In this document: in pieces, positions 28,529 through 40,498 of the stretch
Position numbering within the stretch: position 1 is the first letter of the stretch
How the letters are laid out: each line of letters opens with the position of its first letter
Assembly (NCBI GenBank): GCA_026129525.1
Contig: JAHCHW010000002.1
Span: 372,001 to 436,000, forward strand
Direction of reading: 5' to 3'
Source of the DNA: Chitinophagales bacterium
Lineage (GTDB): Bacteria > Bacteroidota > Bacteroidia > Chitinophagales > LD1
DNA length: 64,000 nucleotides
Position numbers and translations under genes: made by a program
The notes under the pieces: generated by a model
What the model saw: only the letters and a program-made list of their open reading frames with translations
The model's database searches: none
Told to the model about the DNA's origin: nothing

Positions 28529-31500
28529 TTATTTAACACTCACCGGCACTTCCAACCCATCTAAAGCGGAAACCCGTGCTGCAAGGCGAATGAGTTGTTG
28601 TTGCAAATTTTCGGTTTGTTTTTCGCCAGCGGCTATTTTGCTTTCGGCTTCGAGCAGGCGTTTTACCAATGCCTGCGTAGCCGAAATGTTCAATACACTC
28701 AATGCTTCGTAATCCACTGTGCGGAAATCGGAAACTTCTTTACCATAAACAAATACATTACCGCTGCGCTTCAAATCAGTAACAAAACCTGTTGCGGAAA
28801 TCTCTTTGACCAATGCTTCTGTTTGTTCGCTGCCGAAAATCAACTTCAGTTTATCGCCAACTTTCACATCGGCATTATTCAGTTTCACAAAACCGTTTTC
28901 CATTTCAGCCAGCGCATAAATGTTGGGAATAAAATCGCTGTGTTGGCTTACTGCGTTGGGATAAACCTGCTCTACTTCCTGCGCTATCACTTTTTTGTAT
29001 TCCCGACTGCCTTTGGCAATAGTGTCAATCATTTTGTAATTGGTTACCTGCAGTTGCATCAGTTTGTTTAAATCATCTTCGTTATTGGTTCTGCCCAAAA
29101 TATGTTTGATGCGGGCATCGCTGAAGGCATTGAATTCGGATGCGCCAATGCGAGCCGAAGCATACAGCGAGTAGGTTTCGCTGCCTGTAGTGGACGAATT
29201 ACCCGATGAACTGTTGTTGTAATAGCGGAAACTTACGCCACTGGTGGGGTAGGTTACCGAACCGCTTATCTCTACAAACCCATTAGTAGGATTTTGTGTT
29301 CCTATTCCTACTCGTCCGTTACTCCGAATAACCATGCGTGTTCCATTGTTGTTATCTTTTAAAGCAAATGAACCGCCTCCTTCAGAATTGCCGTTGGCTG
29401 CGGCTATAATACTCCAATTCCCCCCACCGCTTGCAGAGTTTTTAATATCTAACCATGTTCCATTGGTTGCGCTGCCGTCAACCCTTAGCATTCGGTCTTG
29501 CGATGTTGAACTTGAATAAACATGTAAAGGAACAGATGGTGATGTGTTTCCAACGCCTACAAAACCGCTGTTGTTATTGTAAATATTATTGCCGTTGGCA
29601 GTCCAATAGCCGGCTACTGAAGGGGAAACCCAACTGGCATTTCCATTAGCATCACTTTGCAACACATAACCGGTTGTTGCACCGTTTGTCATTTGAAAAT
29701 CGGTGGTTTTTGTTTTGCCCGCTACTTCTAATTTTTCGGAAGGTGATGAAGTGCCTATGCCTACATTGGCATTATTACCCAGCACCAGACTATTGCTGGC
29801 GCTTACAATGGCATTGGCGCCAATAGCTGTGGCATTGCTCAAGCTGGCACTTCCGGCATTAGCGCTTGAACCCACAAATGTATTACCTGCACCGCTGGTA
29901 TTTACACTACCGGCAGAATATCCGACTGCGGTATTCTGAGAACCACTTGACGTGTTTTGTAAACTTTGAGTTCCGAGCGCAGTATTATATACCCCTCCGC
30001 TTGATGTATTGACAGATTGCAAAGCATTTGCCCCAATACCGGTATTTCTTCCATCAAGCCCAAGTATGGTGTAACTGTCGCTTGCGCCTGCACTATTACC
30101 AACGTACACGCACTTCCCGCTGTTGTTTACTTCAATGGTTGCCTTGTTCATTTTAAAATACTCTGTACCGCCTAAAGTGAAGCGAATAAAATTTTCGTTT
30201 GCCGACTGTTCGGTTTCCACTTTTGTATCAGCATCGGCATCGGCAATTAAACTCAGCGTATCGGTTTTTATTGAAAGTGGATTAACCCAAGAGCCGTTTC
30301 CGCTGGCATCGCTTTTGAGCAGATAGCCGCTGGCAGCTCCGGTTGTCATTTTTAAAGCGGCAGCCGATAAAGTGCCGGCAACATTCACCTGTCCGGTAGA
30401 ACGGGTAATGGTAAGCGGCTGTCCAAGGTAAGTACCTGCATCATCGTAACGATTAATAAAGAAATCAGAACCGGCATTACTGCCGCTTTCGGCTCCATTG
30501 CTTTTTCCGAAGAGCCAACGTTGGCTGCCATTGGTGTAGGTGGCAATGGCATCTTCAAATCCCGAACCGCCATTGTTTAAACTTAAATAAGCATTTGAAG
30601 TAGCACTTTGCACAGCGATATTTGTTGCTCCGCTGCTGTTGTAAACATGCAAACGGGAAGTTGGCGATGAAGTGCCTATTCCCACATTGGCATTGTTACC
30701 CAAAATCAAACTGTTGCTGCTGCTTACAGTTGTGTTTGCACCTATGGCAGTGGCATTGGTTAAGGTAGAAGAAGATGCATCGGCTTTGTAACCAACAAAA
30801 GTATTGCTGCTTCCGTTATCAATAGTTTTGCCCGCCTGATAACCTACTGCCGTATTGTTGCTTGACGAAGAGTTTTGCAGTGCGAAAGCTCCGAATGCCG
30901 TGTTGTTTTGCGGATTACCCGAAGGACTTAAACTGATTGCCTGATAACCCACAGCCGTATTGTAGAATACGGTTCCAAATAATGCAGATAAAACTTTATT
31001 ACCTATGGCAATGTTGCCCGTTCCACCCGTTAAGCCGTAAAGTGTGTTCTGCCCAAGTGCGATGTGGCTACTCAGGTTTCCGAAACTGCCTGCGCTGTAT
31101 CCCGCACTGTCGCCAATGGCAATAATATCCTGCTGGCTGCTATTGCCGAAAGTTGCTCCCGAAGCATTTTGTCCGCTCGTAAAACCTATAAAGCGACTGT
31201 TGCCTAAACTGCGGATAACTCCGGATAATGAGGTTGCATTCACCCAACTTGCATTACCGCTGGCATCGCTGCTTAGCACATAACCATCGGTTGCCCCATT
31301 GGTCATTTGAAAATTGGTGGTTTTGGTTTTGCCGTTTACTTCTAATTTTTCGGAAGGTGTAGAAGTGCCGATGCCTACATTTCCACCTCCGTTGAATAAG
31401 GCATCGTAGTTAAATACGGCTCCCGTTGTTTGAGAAACATATAAACCTATGTTGTTTGATGCAAAAACACCCCAATTCCCCGATGAGCGTATCTCCAAAT

Positions 31501-34500
31501 TGGTTTTCGTTTTTCCATCTAAGGGGTTGGTCATCAAATTTTCAAGCACAACAGAAGTGTAATTGCCTTCTGTACTACCATCGCTTAACACGTGTAATTT
31601 ATTGGAAGGGGTAGATGTTCCTATTCCCACCTTTCCGTCATTATCAATCTTTATTCCTTCATTATCGCCATCGTTGCTCAGGTAGTGGTCGTTCAAGCGG
31701 ATATTCAACTGAGCAGAATGATTGCCAAGGTTATCGCCAAAACGCCCGTTTTCCACCACTTCTAAAGTCCAACTGTCAATACAAACTGTGGCAGTGCCAT
31801 TTCCACCGGTAAGATAATCTAATACAATAGACCATGTGCCGTTTATAGCATCGCCATAGAAATCAGAAATGTTATTACCCGCAAAACCATAACTGCCGCT
31901 AACCGGAACATTGAGGTTATTTTGAGAAACAGTGTTGCTTAAATTGCTGCTGAATGTGGCGTTACTATAATTAGCATAGCCATTGGTCAAGTTAAGCTCA
32001 TTGCCCGATGGGTTAATCAGATACACAGAGTAATATCCATTATCAGCAACTAAATTGCTTGAAGTGCTTAAGTTGATTGTAACTCGCAAATATGTATTTA
32101 CCGTAAAGGTTGAAGTAGCCCCTGTTACATTTATAGTAGAAGGTCCAACATCGGCAAAGCCCGTTGTACATACAGCGGAGTTGTTAGTAACAGAATTTGT
32201 ATCCAAAATAACACCGGCAATATCTACCCAACTGGCATTACCGCTGGCATCGCTTTGCAACACGTAACCGTTGGTTGCCCCGTTGGTCATTTGAAAATTG
32301 GTGGTTTTTGTTTTGCCGCTTACTTCCAATTTTTCTGAGGGAGAAGAAGTGCCTATGCCAATATTGTTGGATTTTAGCACCAACAGGTCGTTGGAGTTTC
32401 CGGCATGAATAGCAATGTCGCGTGAAGTATTTCTGCCTATGGTAAATGCAGCTGCATTAGCTCCTGAAAACCGGTTGGCGCCAATATACCAATCTGTGCC
32501 GGTGGTGTTTTTCATTACTAACTCGCTCGTTAGGTTACTTCCATTTCCAAAAATTGTATATCCCTGAGAAAATTCGGCAACAGCACTCGAAAACGGGAAT
32601 CTAATTCCGCTATTACTTCCATCATGGCTGATGTAGTAATTACCAAGATTAATGTTTTGAGTAGCGGTGTGGTTGCCAAGGTTATCTGCGTTTCCAGGTA
32701 ATGTAACAGTGTTTCCTCCTGAAATTGTTAAATCATTTCCATTTAATGAGAGGGTTTGTGCATCAGCGCCTGTTGCCCCTGTCGGACCTGTTGCTCCATC
32801 GCTTCCGGTTGCACCTGTTGCCCCTGTTGGTCCAGTTGCACCGTTTGTTCCATTTGCGCCTGTGGCACCGGTAGCACCCGTTGCTCCTGTCGGACCTGTT
32901 GCACCATCGTTTCCGGTTGCACCCGTTGCTCCTGTTGGACCTGTTGCACCATCGTTTCCGGTTGCGCCTGTGGCTCCGGTCGGACCGGTAGCTCCGTTAC
33001 TTCCATTCGCGCCAGTTGCCCCTGTTGGACCCGTTGCTCCTGTCGGACCTGTTGCGCCATTACTTCCGGTTGCACCCGTTGCTCCTGTTGGACCTGTTGC
33101 ACCATCGTTTCCGGTTGCGCCCGTTGCTCCTGTCGGACCGGTTACTCCATCACTTCCGTTAGCGCCTGTTGCCCCTGTCGGACCGGTTACTCCATCATTT
33201 CCGGTTGCGCCTGTTGCCCCTGTCGGACCTGTTACGCCATCACTTCCGTTAGCGCCTGTGGCTCCGGTCGGACCTGTTGCGCCATCGTTTCCGGTTGCGC
33301 CTATTGCTCCGGTTGGACCTGTTGCGCCATCATTGCCGGTTACACCTGTGGCTCCCGTTGGACCTGTTGCGCCATTACTTCCCGTTGCACCTGTTGCTCC
33401 TGTCAGACCTGTTGCACCATCATTGCCGGTTACACCTGTGGCTCCGGTCGGACCTGTTGCTCCACCATTGCCGGTTACACCTGTGGCTCCGGTTGGACCT
33501 GTTGCTCCATTACTTCCCGTTACACCTGTGGCTCCTGTCGGACCCGTTGCACCATCGTTGCCGGTTGCACCTGTGGCTCCGGTTGGACCTGTTGCGCCAT
33601 CATTGCCGGTTGCACCTGTTGCTCCTGTCGGACCTGTTACGCCATCACTTCCGTTAGCGCCTGTGGCTCCTGTCAGACCTGTTGCACCATCATTGCCGGT
33701 TACACCTGTGGCTCCTGTCGGACCTGTTGCTCCATCATTGCCGGTTACACCTGTGGCTCCGGTTGGACCGGTTACTCCATCACTTCCGTTAGCGCCTGTT
33801 GCTCCTGTCGGACCTGTTACGCCATCACTTCCGTTAGCGCCTGTGGCTCCGGTCGGACCTGTTGCTCCGTCATTGCCGGTTACACCTGTGGCTCCGGTTG
33901 GACCTGTTGCTCCATTACTTCCCGTTACACCTGTGACTCCTGTCGGACCTGTTGCACCATCGTTTCCGGTTGCGCCCGTTGCTCCTGTCGGACCGGTTAC
34001 TCCATCACTTCCGTTAGCGCCTGTTGCCCCTGTCGGACCGGTTACTCCATCGTTTCCGTTAGCGCCTGTTGCCCCTGTCGGACCTGTTGCACCATTACTT
34101 CCCGTTGCACCTGTGGCTCCTGTTGGACCAGTTGCTCCGTTACTTCCATTTGCACCCGTTGCTCCGGTTGGACCCGTTGCTCCATCGTTTCCGTTAGCGC
34201 CTGTTGCCCCTGTCGGACCCGTTACACCGTTACTTCCGGTTGCACCTGTGGCTCCGGTTGGACCTGTTGCTCCATTACTTCCCGTTACACCTGTGGCTCC
34301 TGTCGGACCCGTTGCGCCATCATTTCCGGTTGCACCCGTTGCACCATCGTTTCCGGTTGCACCTGTGGCTCCTGTCGGACCTGTTACGCCATTACTTCCG
34401 GTTGCACCCGTTGCTCCTGTCGGACCGGTTGCACCATCATTTCCGGTTGCGCCTGTGGCTCCTGTAGCACCATTGCTTCCGGCTGGTCCGGTTGCCCCTG

Positions 34501-34966
34501 TTGCTCCGGCTGTAGCATTACCTGCATACAAAGCATAAGGAACACTCATTAACTGTGAAGTTCCCATATCAGAAAAACTGCTACCCCCGGCAGGGTCGAA
34601 TTCTACCTGTAAATATTTTGAACCACTGCCCCAGTTAATACCAGAGAAAGTTCCAATAGACGGAATTCCGTTTCCGATTACCACCGAAAACAAACCGAAC
34701 TGATTGGTTACCACGCTTTGGGTTTCCTGATAAACAACCATTCCGGTGGCTGTGCCATCGTGAATGCTCAAACGGACAGAAATGTTTTGAATGGATAACA
34801 CATTGCCTTGTGCGTTGCGAGCTACTGCCTGATAATTGATTCCCTGAGGAGCCTGCGCATACATCAAGCTATAAGTACATACAACAAAAATGGCTAATAA
34901 TACAGGTATGAAAACCATGTGCAATCCGAAACCGGATAAACTGAAATGGAAACGGGCAATACGCAT
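28529..34966 (-). CDS. Giant collagen-like surface fibre with P-domain and S74 self-cleaving chaperone
   Basis: The 2145-residue protein has a signal segment (residues ~15-40) and the same N-terminal domain as the protein at 6252 ([23 protein letters not shown]). A collagen-like stalk of 15-residue units such as [15 protein letters not shown] covers ~152-735. A proprotein-convertase-type P-domain (~920-1070, [17 protein letters not shown]) follows. Next are head modules with [29 protein letters not shown] and repeated [14 protein letters not shown]. The C-terminal ~197 residues are an intramolecular chaperone of the peptidase S74 type, with the cleavage motif SDARIK (Ser1949, Lys1954), ending in a coiled coil. 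S74 domains drive trimerisation of phage tail spikes and then cut themselves off. This suggests a trimeric surface fibre; its target is unknown. Confidence 0.9.
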   Translation of the reverse strand: MRIARFHFSLSGFGLHMVFIPVLLAIFVVCTYSLMYAQAPQGINYQAVARNAQGNVLSIQNISVRLSIHDGTATGMVVYQETQSVVTNQFGLFSVVIGNGIPSIGTFSGINWGSGSKYLQVEFDPAGGSSFSDMGTSQLMSVPYALYAGNATAGATGATGPAGSNGATGATGATGNDGATGPTGATGATGSNGVTGPTGATGATGNDGATGATGNDGATGPTGATGVTGSNGATGPTGATGATGSNGVTGPTGATGANGNDGATGPTGATGANGSNGATGPTGATGATGSNGATGPTGATGANGNDGVTGPTGATGANGSDGVTGPTGATGATGNDGATGPTGVTGVTGSNGATGPTGATGVTGNDGATGPTGATGANGSDGVTGPTGATGANGSDGVTGPTGATGVTGNDGATGPTGATGVTGNDGATGLTGATGANGSDGVTGPTGATGATGNDGATGPTGATGATGNDGATGPTGATGVTGSNGATGPTGATGVTGNGGATGPTGATGVTGNDGATGLTGATGATGSNGATGPTGATGVTGNDGATGPTGAIGATGNDGATGPTGATGANGSDGVTGPTGATGATGNDGVTGPTGATGANGSDGVTGPTGATGATGNDGATGPTGATGATGSNGATGPTGATGPTGATGANGSNGATGPTGATGATGNDGATGPTGATGATGNDGATGPTGATGATGATGANGTNGATGPTGATGATGSDGATGPTGATGADAQTLSLNGNDLTISGGNTVTLPGNADNLGNHTATQNINLGNYYISHDGSNSGIRFPFSSAVAEFSQGYTIFGNGSNLTSELVMKNTTGTDWYIGANRFSGANAAAFTIGRNTSRDIAIHAGNSNDLLVLKSNNIGIGTSSPSEKLEVSGKTKTTNFQMTNGATNGYVLQSDASGNASWVDIAGVILDTNSVTNNSAVCTTGFADVGPSTINVTGATSTFTVNTYLRVTINLSTSSNLVADNGYYSVYLINPSGNELNLTNGYANYSNATFSSNLSNTVSQNNLNVPVSGSYGFAGNNISDFYGDAINGTWSIVLDYLTGGNGTATVCIDSWTLEVVENGRFGDNLGNHSAQLNIRLNDHYLSNDGDNEGIKIDNDGKVGIGTSTPSNKLHVLSDGSTEGNYTSVVLENLMTNPLDGKTKTNLEIRSSGNWGVFASNNIGLYVSQTTGAVFNYDALFNGGGNVGIGTSTPSEKLEVNGKTKTTNFQMTNGATDGYVLSSDASGNASWVNATSLSGVIRSLGNSRFIGFTSGQNASGATFGNSSQQDIIAIGDSAGYSAGSFGNLSSHIALGQNTLYGLTGGTGNIAIGNKVLSALFGTVFYNTAVGYQAISLSPSGNPQNNTAFGAFALQNSSSSNNTAVGYQAGKTIDNGSSNTFVGYKADASSSTLTNATAIGANTTVSSSNSLILGNNANVGIGTSSPTSRLHVYNSSGATNIAVQSATSNAYLSLNNGGSGFEDAIATYTNGSQRWLFGKSNGAESGSNAGSDFFINRYDDAGTYLGQPLTITRSTGQVNVAGTLSAAALKMTTGAASGYLLKSDASGNGSWVNPLSIKTDTLSLIADADADTKVETEQSANENFIRFTLGGTEYFKMNKATIEVNNSGKCVYVGNSAGASDSYTILGLDGRNTGIGANALQSVNTSSGGVYNTALGTQSLQNTSSGSQNTAVGYSAGSVNTSGAGNTFVGSSANAGSASLSNATAIGANAIVSASNSLVLGNNANVGIGTSSPSEKLEVAGKTKTTDFQMTNGATTGYVLQSDANGNASWVSPSVAGYWTANGNNIYNNNSGFVGVGNTSPSVPLHVYSSSTSQDRMLRVDGSATNGTWLDIKNSASGGGNWSIIAAANGNSEGGGSFALKDNNNGTRMVIRSNGRVGIGTQNPTNGFVEISGSVTYPTSGVSFRYYNNSSSGNSSTTGSETYSLYASARIGASEFNAFSDARIKHILGRTNNEDDLNKLMQLQVTNYKMIDTIAKGSREYKKVIAQEVEQVYPNAVSQHSDFIPNIYALAEMENGFVKLNNADVKVGDKLKLIFGSEQTEALVKEISATGFVTDLKRSGNVFVYGKEVSDFRTVDYEALSVLNISATQALVKRLLEAESKIAAGEKQTENLQQQLIRLAARVSALDGLEVPVSVK
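32762..34512 (-). repeat. 45-bp tandem repeats encoding the collagen-like stalk of the giant fibre
   Basis: Roughly 38 units of 45 bp encode variants of GPTGATGxTGxxGxT (x often Ala/Val/Asn, then Asn-Asp or Ser-Asn). Unit length equals that of the array at 6966-8622, although the peptide is different. Some units vary in non-synonymous positions (GANGSDGV against GVTGNDGA), and a shorter partial unit occurs near 34330. Confidence 0.92.
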
Positions 34967-35220
34967 AAAGGTGTTTTTGGTAATGGCGTCAAATTTTGAA
35001 ATAGCCTTTTAAACACGGACTGCAAGATGAAGGATAGTATATCGCCAATAGTGGCTTTAAAAAGCGAAATATTTAAATCTGACAAAGTCGTTTCTTCAGT
35101 GATAAATGCTAACGGGTATTAAAAATCATATATCGCCAAAGGAGCGCTATTTTCAACTTTAAAAACAAGAAGAAGCTGCATATTTGAAACACTTAAAAAT
35201 CAGTAACAGCACTTTTTTGT

Positions 35221-36642
35221 ATGCGAACTTTTTACCTCATAAAATCATTGAATGACACCGAAACAAACGAAGTTGAATTGCTTTTGAATGATGGCAAGCG
35301 GCAAAATCTCTTCTCCATTTTCCGCTATCTGAAAAAACAAGGCAACCAACAGAACCCGCCTGCGATACAAGACATACTGAAAACCGTTTTCAAACAACCC
35401 TTTACAAAAACCAACGAATTGCAACTGCGAAACAAATTGAGCCGGCTGAACGATATTTTATATGAGTTTATTGCAACAGCCGAGTTTAAAAGCAGCATCA
35501 TCAAGCACGAGAGCATTTTCAATCAATGGCTCGTACAGGCGTTTCATAGCCGGCAGTTGCCCATGTTCCAAACAGATGTGGACGAGTTTATTCAAACTGC
35601 CTTAAATGATTTTATGCTCGATGAAGCCATTGCCATGCTGCGGCTGCGCTCGATAGTTGGCGACAGCGATTACAAAAAACGAATCGCTTACATTGAGCAA
35701 TGGCAGTTGCAGGATAAACGGAGATTGCTGCTGCATTTGGCTGCATCTGAAAATATGCGGGCTGTTTCGCTGGAAAGAGAGGATAGTTTAAAACATCCTA
35801 AAGAAAGTTTACTTAAGCATTACAAACACCCCGACTATCGCCCCGACCTAAGCGAGTTGACGAACGAATGGTACTTTACCATTTACGAAACTACCCGCAA
35901 AGCATTGCTCACAAAAAATATCAGCGGGAAAGAAAAATTGATGAAACAGGTTCGAAAGCTAAGCAGCACGCTCAAAACCGGACATCCGCTTTTTAGGGGC
36001 ACGCATGCCAATGTATTGATGAACATCAGCTATTTGCTCATTAAGCAAAATAAGTTTGAAGAGGCGGACAACTACTTATCGGAGTACATTAAACAACAAC
36101 AAACAGACGAAATTGAAATAAAACCCGTGGCATGGGTAAACTATATGGTTAACCTTAGTTGCCTTGGCAAACTGGAAGAAGTAATAAAAGTGTATGAAGA
36201 AAATTTATTGCAGTTAACTGCCTCTCCCTTTGCGTTTACCGCCCGACTCTTGTATTGTTCGGCATGTGTATTTACGAATAAAACTGATTTAGCATTAAAA
36301 AAAATGCCCGATATAGCCCCGCTGGAGGACTATCAAAAAATAGCAGTTCGTAATTTATACGCAGCTGCCTTTATTAAACGCAAGGATTACAAGCTGGCAC
36401 AAACCGAAATCTATAACTTAAAACGCGCCATTGCCGGTTTCGAAAAAACTGATGCCATACAAAAAATGAACAACATCACGCTGCTTATAGAAACTTACCT
36501 TGCCGGATTAACAACCAAGGGGCAAAAACAAAAAGCGTTTTTCGTTCGGGCAAAACGAAAAGCAAAAGCGCTATTCAAGATTTTTGAAAGCGACCCGGCA
36601 CTGAATGTCATTCTCAAATGGCTGATGGAAGAAACATCTTAA
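35221..36642 (+). CDS. Conserved hypothetical helical protein
   Basis: I do not recognise this 473-residue protein. It is almost entirely predicted helix, with Leu- and Lys-rich segments, and has no signal peptide or membrane segment. Several stretches, for example NISYLLIKQNKFEEADNYLSEY and YAAAFIKRKDYKLAQTEIYNL, look like TPR-type helix pairs, so a protein-interaction scaffold is the simplest guess. It reads divergently from the giant fibre across 254 bp and its stop overlaps the convergent cyclase gene by 4 bp. A regulatory link to the fibre gene is possible because of the shared upstream region, but is not shown. Confidence 0.75.
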   Translation: MRTFYLIKSLNDTETNEVELLLNDGKRQNLFSIFRYLKKQGNQQNPPAIQDILKTVFKQPFTKTNELQLRNKLSRLNDILYEFIATAEFKSSIIKHESIFNQWLVQAFHSRQLPMFQTDVDEFIQTALNDFMLDEAIAMLRLRSIVGDSDYKKRIAYIEQWQLQDKRRLLLHLAASENMRAVSLEREDSLKHPKESLLKHYKHPDYRPDLSELTNEWYFTIYETTRKALLTKNISGKEKLMKQVRKLSSTLKTGHPLFRGTHANVLMNISYLLIKQNKFEEADNYLSEYIKQQQTDEIEIKPVAWVNYMVNLSCLGKLEEVIKVYEENLLQLTASPFAFTARLLYCSACVFTNKTDLALKKMPDIAPLEDYQKIAVRNLYAAAFIKRKDYKLAQTEIYNLKRAIAGFEKTDAIQKMNNITLLIETYLAGLTTKGQKQKAFFVRAKRKAKALFKIFESDPALNVILKWLMEETS

Positions 36643-38348
36643 ACTTCTGCTGTAAGAAACCACGTACGCATTTTGCCTTTGCCCTTAATATCAATCACGC
36701 CCCTTTCTTCAAACCGAAACCCCGAGGGGAGGCAATTTTTAAATTCTTCGCTCACCTGAATTTTACTTTCCATCCCGTGGCTTTCCATGCGGCTGGCGGT
36801 GTTTACGGTATCGCCCCATAAGTCGTAAGCGTACCGGTTTTTGCCGATAACTCCGGCAACCACTTCACCGGTGTGAATGCCAATACGCAAGCGGATGTTG
36901 TCATCGGGAAATGCTCCCTGAATTTTTGCATTCATAGCCAAAGCCATTTTTGCCATGCGAGCAGCATGGTCGGTACAGGGTTCGGGCAAACCACTAACAC
37001 ACATGTAGGCATCGCCTATGGTTTTTATCTTCTCCACGCCAAATTCATTGGCTAATTCATCGAACAAGGAAAAAATACGATTGAGTACAGCGGCTAACTC
37101 GTTTACATTTTTCGTTTCGCTCCATCGAGTAAAGCCCACCATATCGGCAAACAGCACCGTGCAATTTTCGAATCGTTCAATAATTTCTTCTTCTCCTTCC
37201 TTAATACGCTCGGCAATTTTTTGAGGAAGAATATTGTGCAGAATTTTTTCGGTGGCGGTGCGCTGCGCTTCTTCTTTATCCAGTTTGCGCTGTATTTCCA
37301 TAGTACCGGCTTTGCGTTGTACTTCCTCTTTGTTAATCTTTTCATTTACTTCATCAGCTAACCGGTAATGTTCCAGCGCTTCGCGCCAAAGGTTTTGCTT
37401 TTCGTAGAAAGCAACCAAAGAAGTAAGCGCGGTTTTCTCCCAATTTAAACTTCCTATTTCGCGTGCGGTTACCAACGATTGCGTAAGAAATTTAAGTCCG
37501 TTTGCATAATCATTCAGTCCGGTGTGCGAATTCCCCACTGTTGCCGAATTGAACGCCACCATATCTTTGTTGCCGGTTTCTTCGCTCAGTTGCAGCGCCT
37601 TCATGGAATGTTGCAGCGCTCTTTCAAACTCGCCCATATCTTCCAGCACCACTCCCATGTTTCCGTAACACAACAAAATTCCGTTTACATCCCCGGTTTT
37701 TTCGTGCAGGTGCAGGGCTTTTTCAAAGTAGTTTAATGCCTCGGCAAATTGCTTGGCATCGCGGTAAAGCACACCTATATTATTGTAGTTGCGCGGAAGC
37801 ATAGATAAATCGTTCGATTCTTCGTTTATCGCTTTTGCCGCCTGATAATATTCCATCGCTTTCTCGCTGTTGCCTATTTCCTGGTAAACTGTGCCAATGT
37901 TGTTCATCACCCGTGCCTGCCCGGATGTTTCTTTCAAATCCTCGTAAATTTTCAACGCTTGCAGATAACATTCCAGTGCCGATGAAAGTTCACTGATATG
38001 GTTATAGGCAATCCCCATGTTGTTGCACATTTGCGCCACCTGTAGTTTGTTTCCGTTGGCTTCAAAGCAATCGCGGGCATAGCGGTTGCACTCCAACGAA
38101 TCAAAAAAATTCCCTTTTATGCGCTCCTGATTTCCTTTAAACGCAAACACTGCGCCTTCGCCAAACTTGTAGTTGAGTTGCTTGGCAAGTTGTAGTGACT
38201 CATTCGAATATTCTTCTGCTTTTGGGGCATCGGTTGCAACAGTTTTCTTCGCCAGCTCCATAAGAGCATCGGCTTTTTCGTTGCTATCAGCAGCAGCCAA
38301 AACAAACTGTTGTAGTTCTTCGATACTCATATTGGTAAAAACAGGCAT
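36639..38348 (-). CDS. TPR-repeat adenylate/guanylate cyclase (class III)
   Basis: The 569-residue protein has at least six TPR repeats (residues ~50-330, e.g. ALECYLQALKIYEDLKETSG and GNSEKAMEYYQAAKAINEES). A coiled coil (~330-385, ending in EKILHNILPQKIAERIKEG) joins them to a class III cyclase domain (~390-565). Metal-binding Asp residues are in LFADMVGFTRW and IKTIGDAYM. The substrate-specifying positions look like Lys (EKIKTIGD) and Asp (YDLWGDTVN), the adenylate-cyclase pair, and the Asn/Arg of TVNTASRMESHG complete the site. So cAMP is the predicted product (inference from residues). No membrane segment is visible; the TPR part probably senses a protein partner. Confidence 0.92.
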   Translation of the reverse strand: MPVFTNMSIEELQQFVLAAADSNEKADALMELAKKTVATDAPKAEEYSNESLQLAKQLNYKFGEGAVFAFKGNQERIKGNFFDSLECNRYARDCFEANGNKLQVAQMCNNMGIAYNHISELSSALECYLQALKIYEDLKETSGQARVMNNIGTVYQEIGNSEKAMEYYQAAKAINEESNDLSMLPRNYNNIGVLYRDAKQFAEALNYFEKALHLHEKTGDVNGILLCYGNMGVVLEDMGEFERALQHSMKALQLSEETGNKDMVAFNSATVGNSHTGLNDYANGLKFLTQSLVTAREIGSLNWEKTALTSLVAFYEKQNLWREALEHYRLADEVNEKINKEEVQRKAGTMEIQRKLDKEEAQRTATEKILHNILPQKIAERIKEGEEEIIERFENCTVLFADMVGFTRWSETKNVNELAAVLNRIFSLFDELANEFGVEKIKTIGDAYMCVSGLPEPCTDHAARMAKMALAMNAKIQGAFPDDNIRLRIGIHTGEVVAGVIGKNRYAYDLWGDTVNTASRMESHGMESKIQVSEEFKNCLPSGFRFEERGVIDIKGKGKMRTWFLTAEV

Positions 38349-38431
38349 GGAGAAAAGTGTAGGGTAAAAGTAATGTTACGCTTCTAATCGTGTAACTTTT
38401 TCTGCTTGCCTTGTCGTCCGGTAAGCAACAC

Positions 38432-38460
38432 AAAAAAGCCCCGCACCTTTCGGGCGGGGC
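38432..38460 (-). terminator. Terminator of dnaK
   Basis: GCCCCGC (38438-38444) pairs with GCGGGGC (38454-38460), and six T follow on the minus strand. It lies about 90 bp past the dnaK stop. Confidence 0.82.
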
Positions 38461-38552
38461 TCGTCACCTATGGCGATTTTAACCACGGCAACATCCAACG
38501 ATTTTAATGACCAATGTTCAAATTGCAATTTTCAAACAACAGGTCGCTGTTT

Positions 38553-40463
38553 TTACTTGTTATCCTTCACTTCTTCATACTCCACATCAGAAACGTTGTT
38601 GTTATCACCATTTGCACTTGCGTTGGTGTTACCAGCATCGGTTGTGGTAGCTTGTTGTTGAGTAGCATTGTAAATATCCTGCGAAGCAGCCTGCCATGCA
38701 GCATTCAATGTTTCGGCAGCTTTATCCATGGCATCGGCATCGTTGCTTTCTTTGGCTTTTTTCAAATCAGCTAAAGCGGTTTCAATGGCGGCTTTCTTGT
38801 CGGCAGGTATTTTCTCTCCTACTTCCTTCATTTGTTTTTCGGTTTGGAAGATGAGGGTGTCTATCATGTTTGCTTTCTCTGCCTGCTCACGGGCTTTTTT
38901 ATCGGCATCTTCGTTCGCCTTTGCCTCGTTACGCATTTTTTCAATCTCTTCTTTTGAAAGTCCGGTAGAGGCTTCAATACGGATAGATTGCTCTTTGCCC
39001 GTTCCCTTATCTTTTGCCGATACGTGCAGCAAACCGTTGCTGTCAATATCGAAGGTTACTTCAATTTGCGGAGTGCCGCGCATAGCAGGCGGAATGCCAT
39101 CTAAGTGGAAACGACCGATGGTGCGGTTGTCCTTCGCCATACTTCTTTCGCCTTGTAACACGTGAATTTCTACCGAAGGCTGGTTGTCCTGTGCAGTAGT
39201 AAACACCTGCGATTTTTTGGTTGGGATAGTAGTGTTCGATTCAATCAACCTCGTCATAACACCACCCATGGTTTCCAAGCCAAGCGAAAGCGGAGTTACA
39301 TCTACCAACACAATGTCATCCTTCACATCACCGCTTAAAATTCCGCCTTGTATAGCAGCACCAACGGCTACTACTTCATCGGGGTTTACTCCCTTCGAAG
39401 GTTTCTTGCCAAAGAATTTTTCTACTACTTCCTGAATTTTCGGAATGCGGGTAGAGCCGCCCACCAAAATTACATCGTTAATGTCCGAAGCCTGCAACCC
39501 TGCATCTTTCAATGCCTGACGGCAAGGAGCCAAGGTTCTTTCTACTAATCCGTCAACTAACTGCTCAAACTTGGCGCGGCTCAGTTTTTTCACTAAGTGT
39601 TTAGGCACTCCGTCAATAGCCGTAATGTAGGGCAGGTTTATTTCTGTTTCCGAAGAAGACGACAACTCAATTTTCGCTTTTTCAGCAGCTTCTTTTAAGC
39701 GCTGCAAAGCCATTGGGTCTTTGCGGAGATCCACACGCTCTTCTTTTTGAAATTCTTCTGCGAGCCACTTAATAATTTCGTTATCGAAATCATCACCGCC
39801 TAAGTGTGTATCACCATTAGTAGAAAGCACATGGAACACACCTTCCGCCATATCCAATATAGAAATATCGAAGGTTCCTCCACCAAGGTCATACACGGCT
39901 ACTTTAATGTCCTTGTGGGTTTTGTCTAACCCGTAAGCAAGGGCTGCGGCAGTAGGCTCGTTAATAATACGCTTAACGGTTAGCCCCGCAATTTCACCGG
40001 CTTCTTTAGTTGCCTGGCGTTGGCTGTCGTTAAAATAGGCAGGAACGGTAATTACCGCTTCGGTTACCGTTTGCCCCAGGTAATCTTCGGCTGTTTTCTT
40101 CATCTTTTGAAGAATCATTGCCGAAATTTCCTGAGCAGTGTAAAGTCTTCCGTCAATATCTACGCGCACGGTGTCGTTATCGCCTTTCACTACTTTGTAA
40201 GCAGCATAAGGCAACTCGCGGTCGGCTTCGCTGTAACGCAAGCCCATAAAGCGCTTAATAGATTGAATAGTTTTGGTGGGGTTGGTAACTGCCTGCCGTT
40301 TGGCCGGGTCGCCTATTTTACGCTCACCATTTGCAAGAAATGCTACGATAGAGGGGGTTGTTCTCCGTCCTTCATCGTTTTGAATTACCACCGGGTCGCT
40401 TCCTTCCATTACAGCCACACACGAGTTGGTAGTTCCTAAGTCAATACCGATAATTTTTCCCAT
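38553..40463 (-). CDS. dnaK: Molecular chaperone DnaK (Hsp70)
   Basis: This 636-residue ATP-dependent chaperone has the classic opening [20 protein letters not shown] and the phosphate motif [16 protein letters not shown]. The hinge motif is [15 protein letters not shown], and the substrate domain has [18 protein letters not shown] and [19 protein letters not shown]. The C-terminal lid ends in a polar tail with the EEVKD-like motif [10 protein letters not shown]. The length is normal. It stands alone, without dnaJ or grpE beside it. The upstream region contains a candidate sigma-54-like promoter. Confidence 0.98.
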   Translation of the reverse strand: MGKIIGIDLGTTNSCVAVMEGSDPVVIQNDEGRRTTPSIVAFLANGERKIGDPAKRQAVTNPTKTIQSIKRFMGLRYSEADRELPYAAYKVVKGDNDTVRVDIDGRLYTAQEISAMILQKMKKTAEDYLGQTVTEAVITVPAYFNDSQRQATKEAGEIAGLTVKRIINEPTAAALAYGLDKTHKDIKVAVYDLGGGTFDISILDMAEGVFHVLSTNGDTHLGGDDFDNEIIKWLAEEFQKEERVDLRKDPMALQRLKEAAEKAKIELSSSSETEINLPYITAIDGVPKHLVKKLSRAKFEQLVDGLVERTLAPCRQALKDAGLQASDINDVILVGGSTRIPKIQEVVEKFFGKKPSKGVNPDEVVAVGAAIQGGILSGDVKDDIVLVDVTPLSLGLETMGGVMTRLIESNTTIPTKKSQVFTTAQDNQPSVEIHVLQGERSMAKDNRTIGRFHLDGIPPAMRGTPQIEVTFDIDSNGLLHVSAKDKGTGKEQSIRIEASTGLSKEEIEKMRNEAKANEDADKKAREQAEKANMIDTLIFQTEKQMKEVGEKIPADKKAAIETALADLKKAKESNDADAMDKAAETLNAAWQAASQDIYNATQQQATTTDAGNTNASANGDNNNVSDVEYEEVKDNK

Positions 40464-40498
40464 AATCTGTTTTAAATTTTAGGTTCGGCTTTGTTTGG

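Noticed and set aside
32667..34552. Antisense frames of ~600 codons, one very Cys-rich, opposite the giant fibre stalk
   Set aside because: Same cause: the repeat unit is open in other frames. Peptides are pure repeat translations with no independent start signal or domain.
35038..35139. 11-bp direct repeat TATATCGCCAA (35038 and 35129) between the giant fibre and the helical protein
   Set aside because: Two short copies 91 bp apart could be regulator sites, but there is too little evidence to call them.
36719..36735. CCCCGAGGGG hairpin inside the cyclase gene
   Set aside because: It lacks the TTC loop and G-rich tail of the metH family and falls in ordinary coding sequence.
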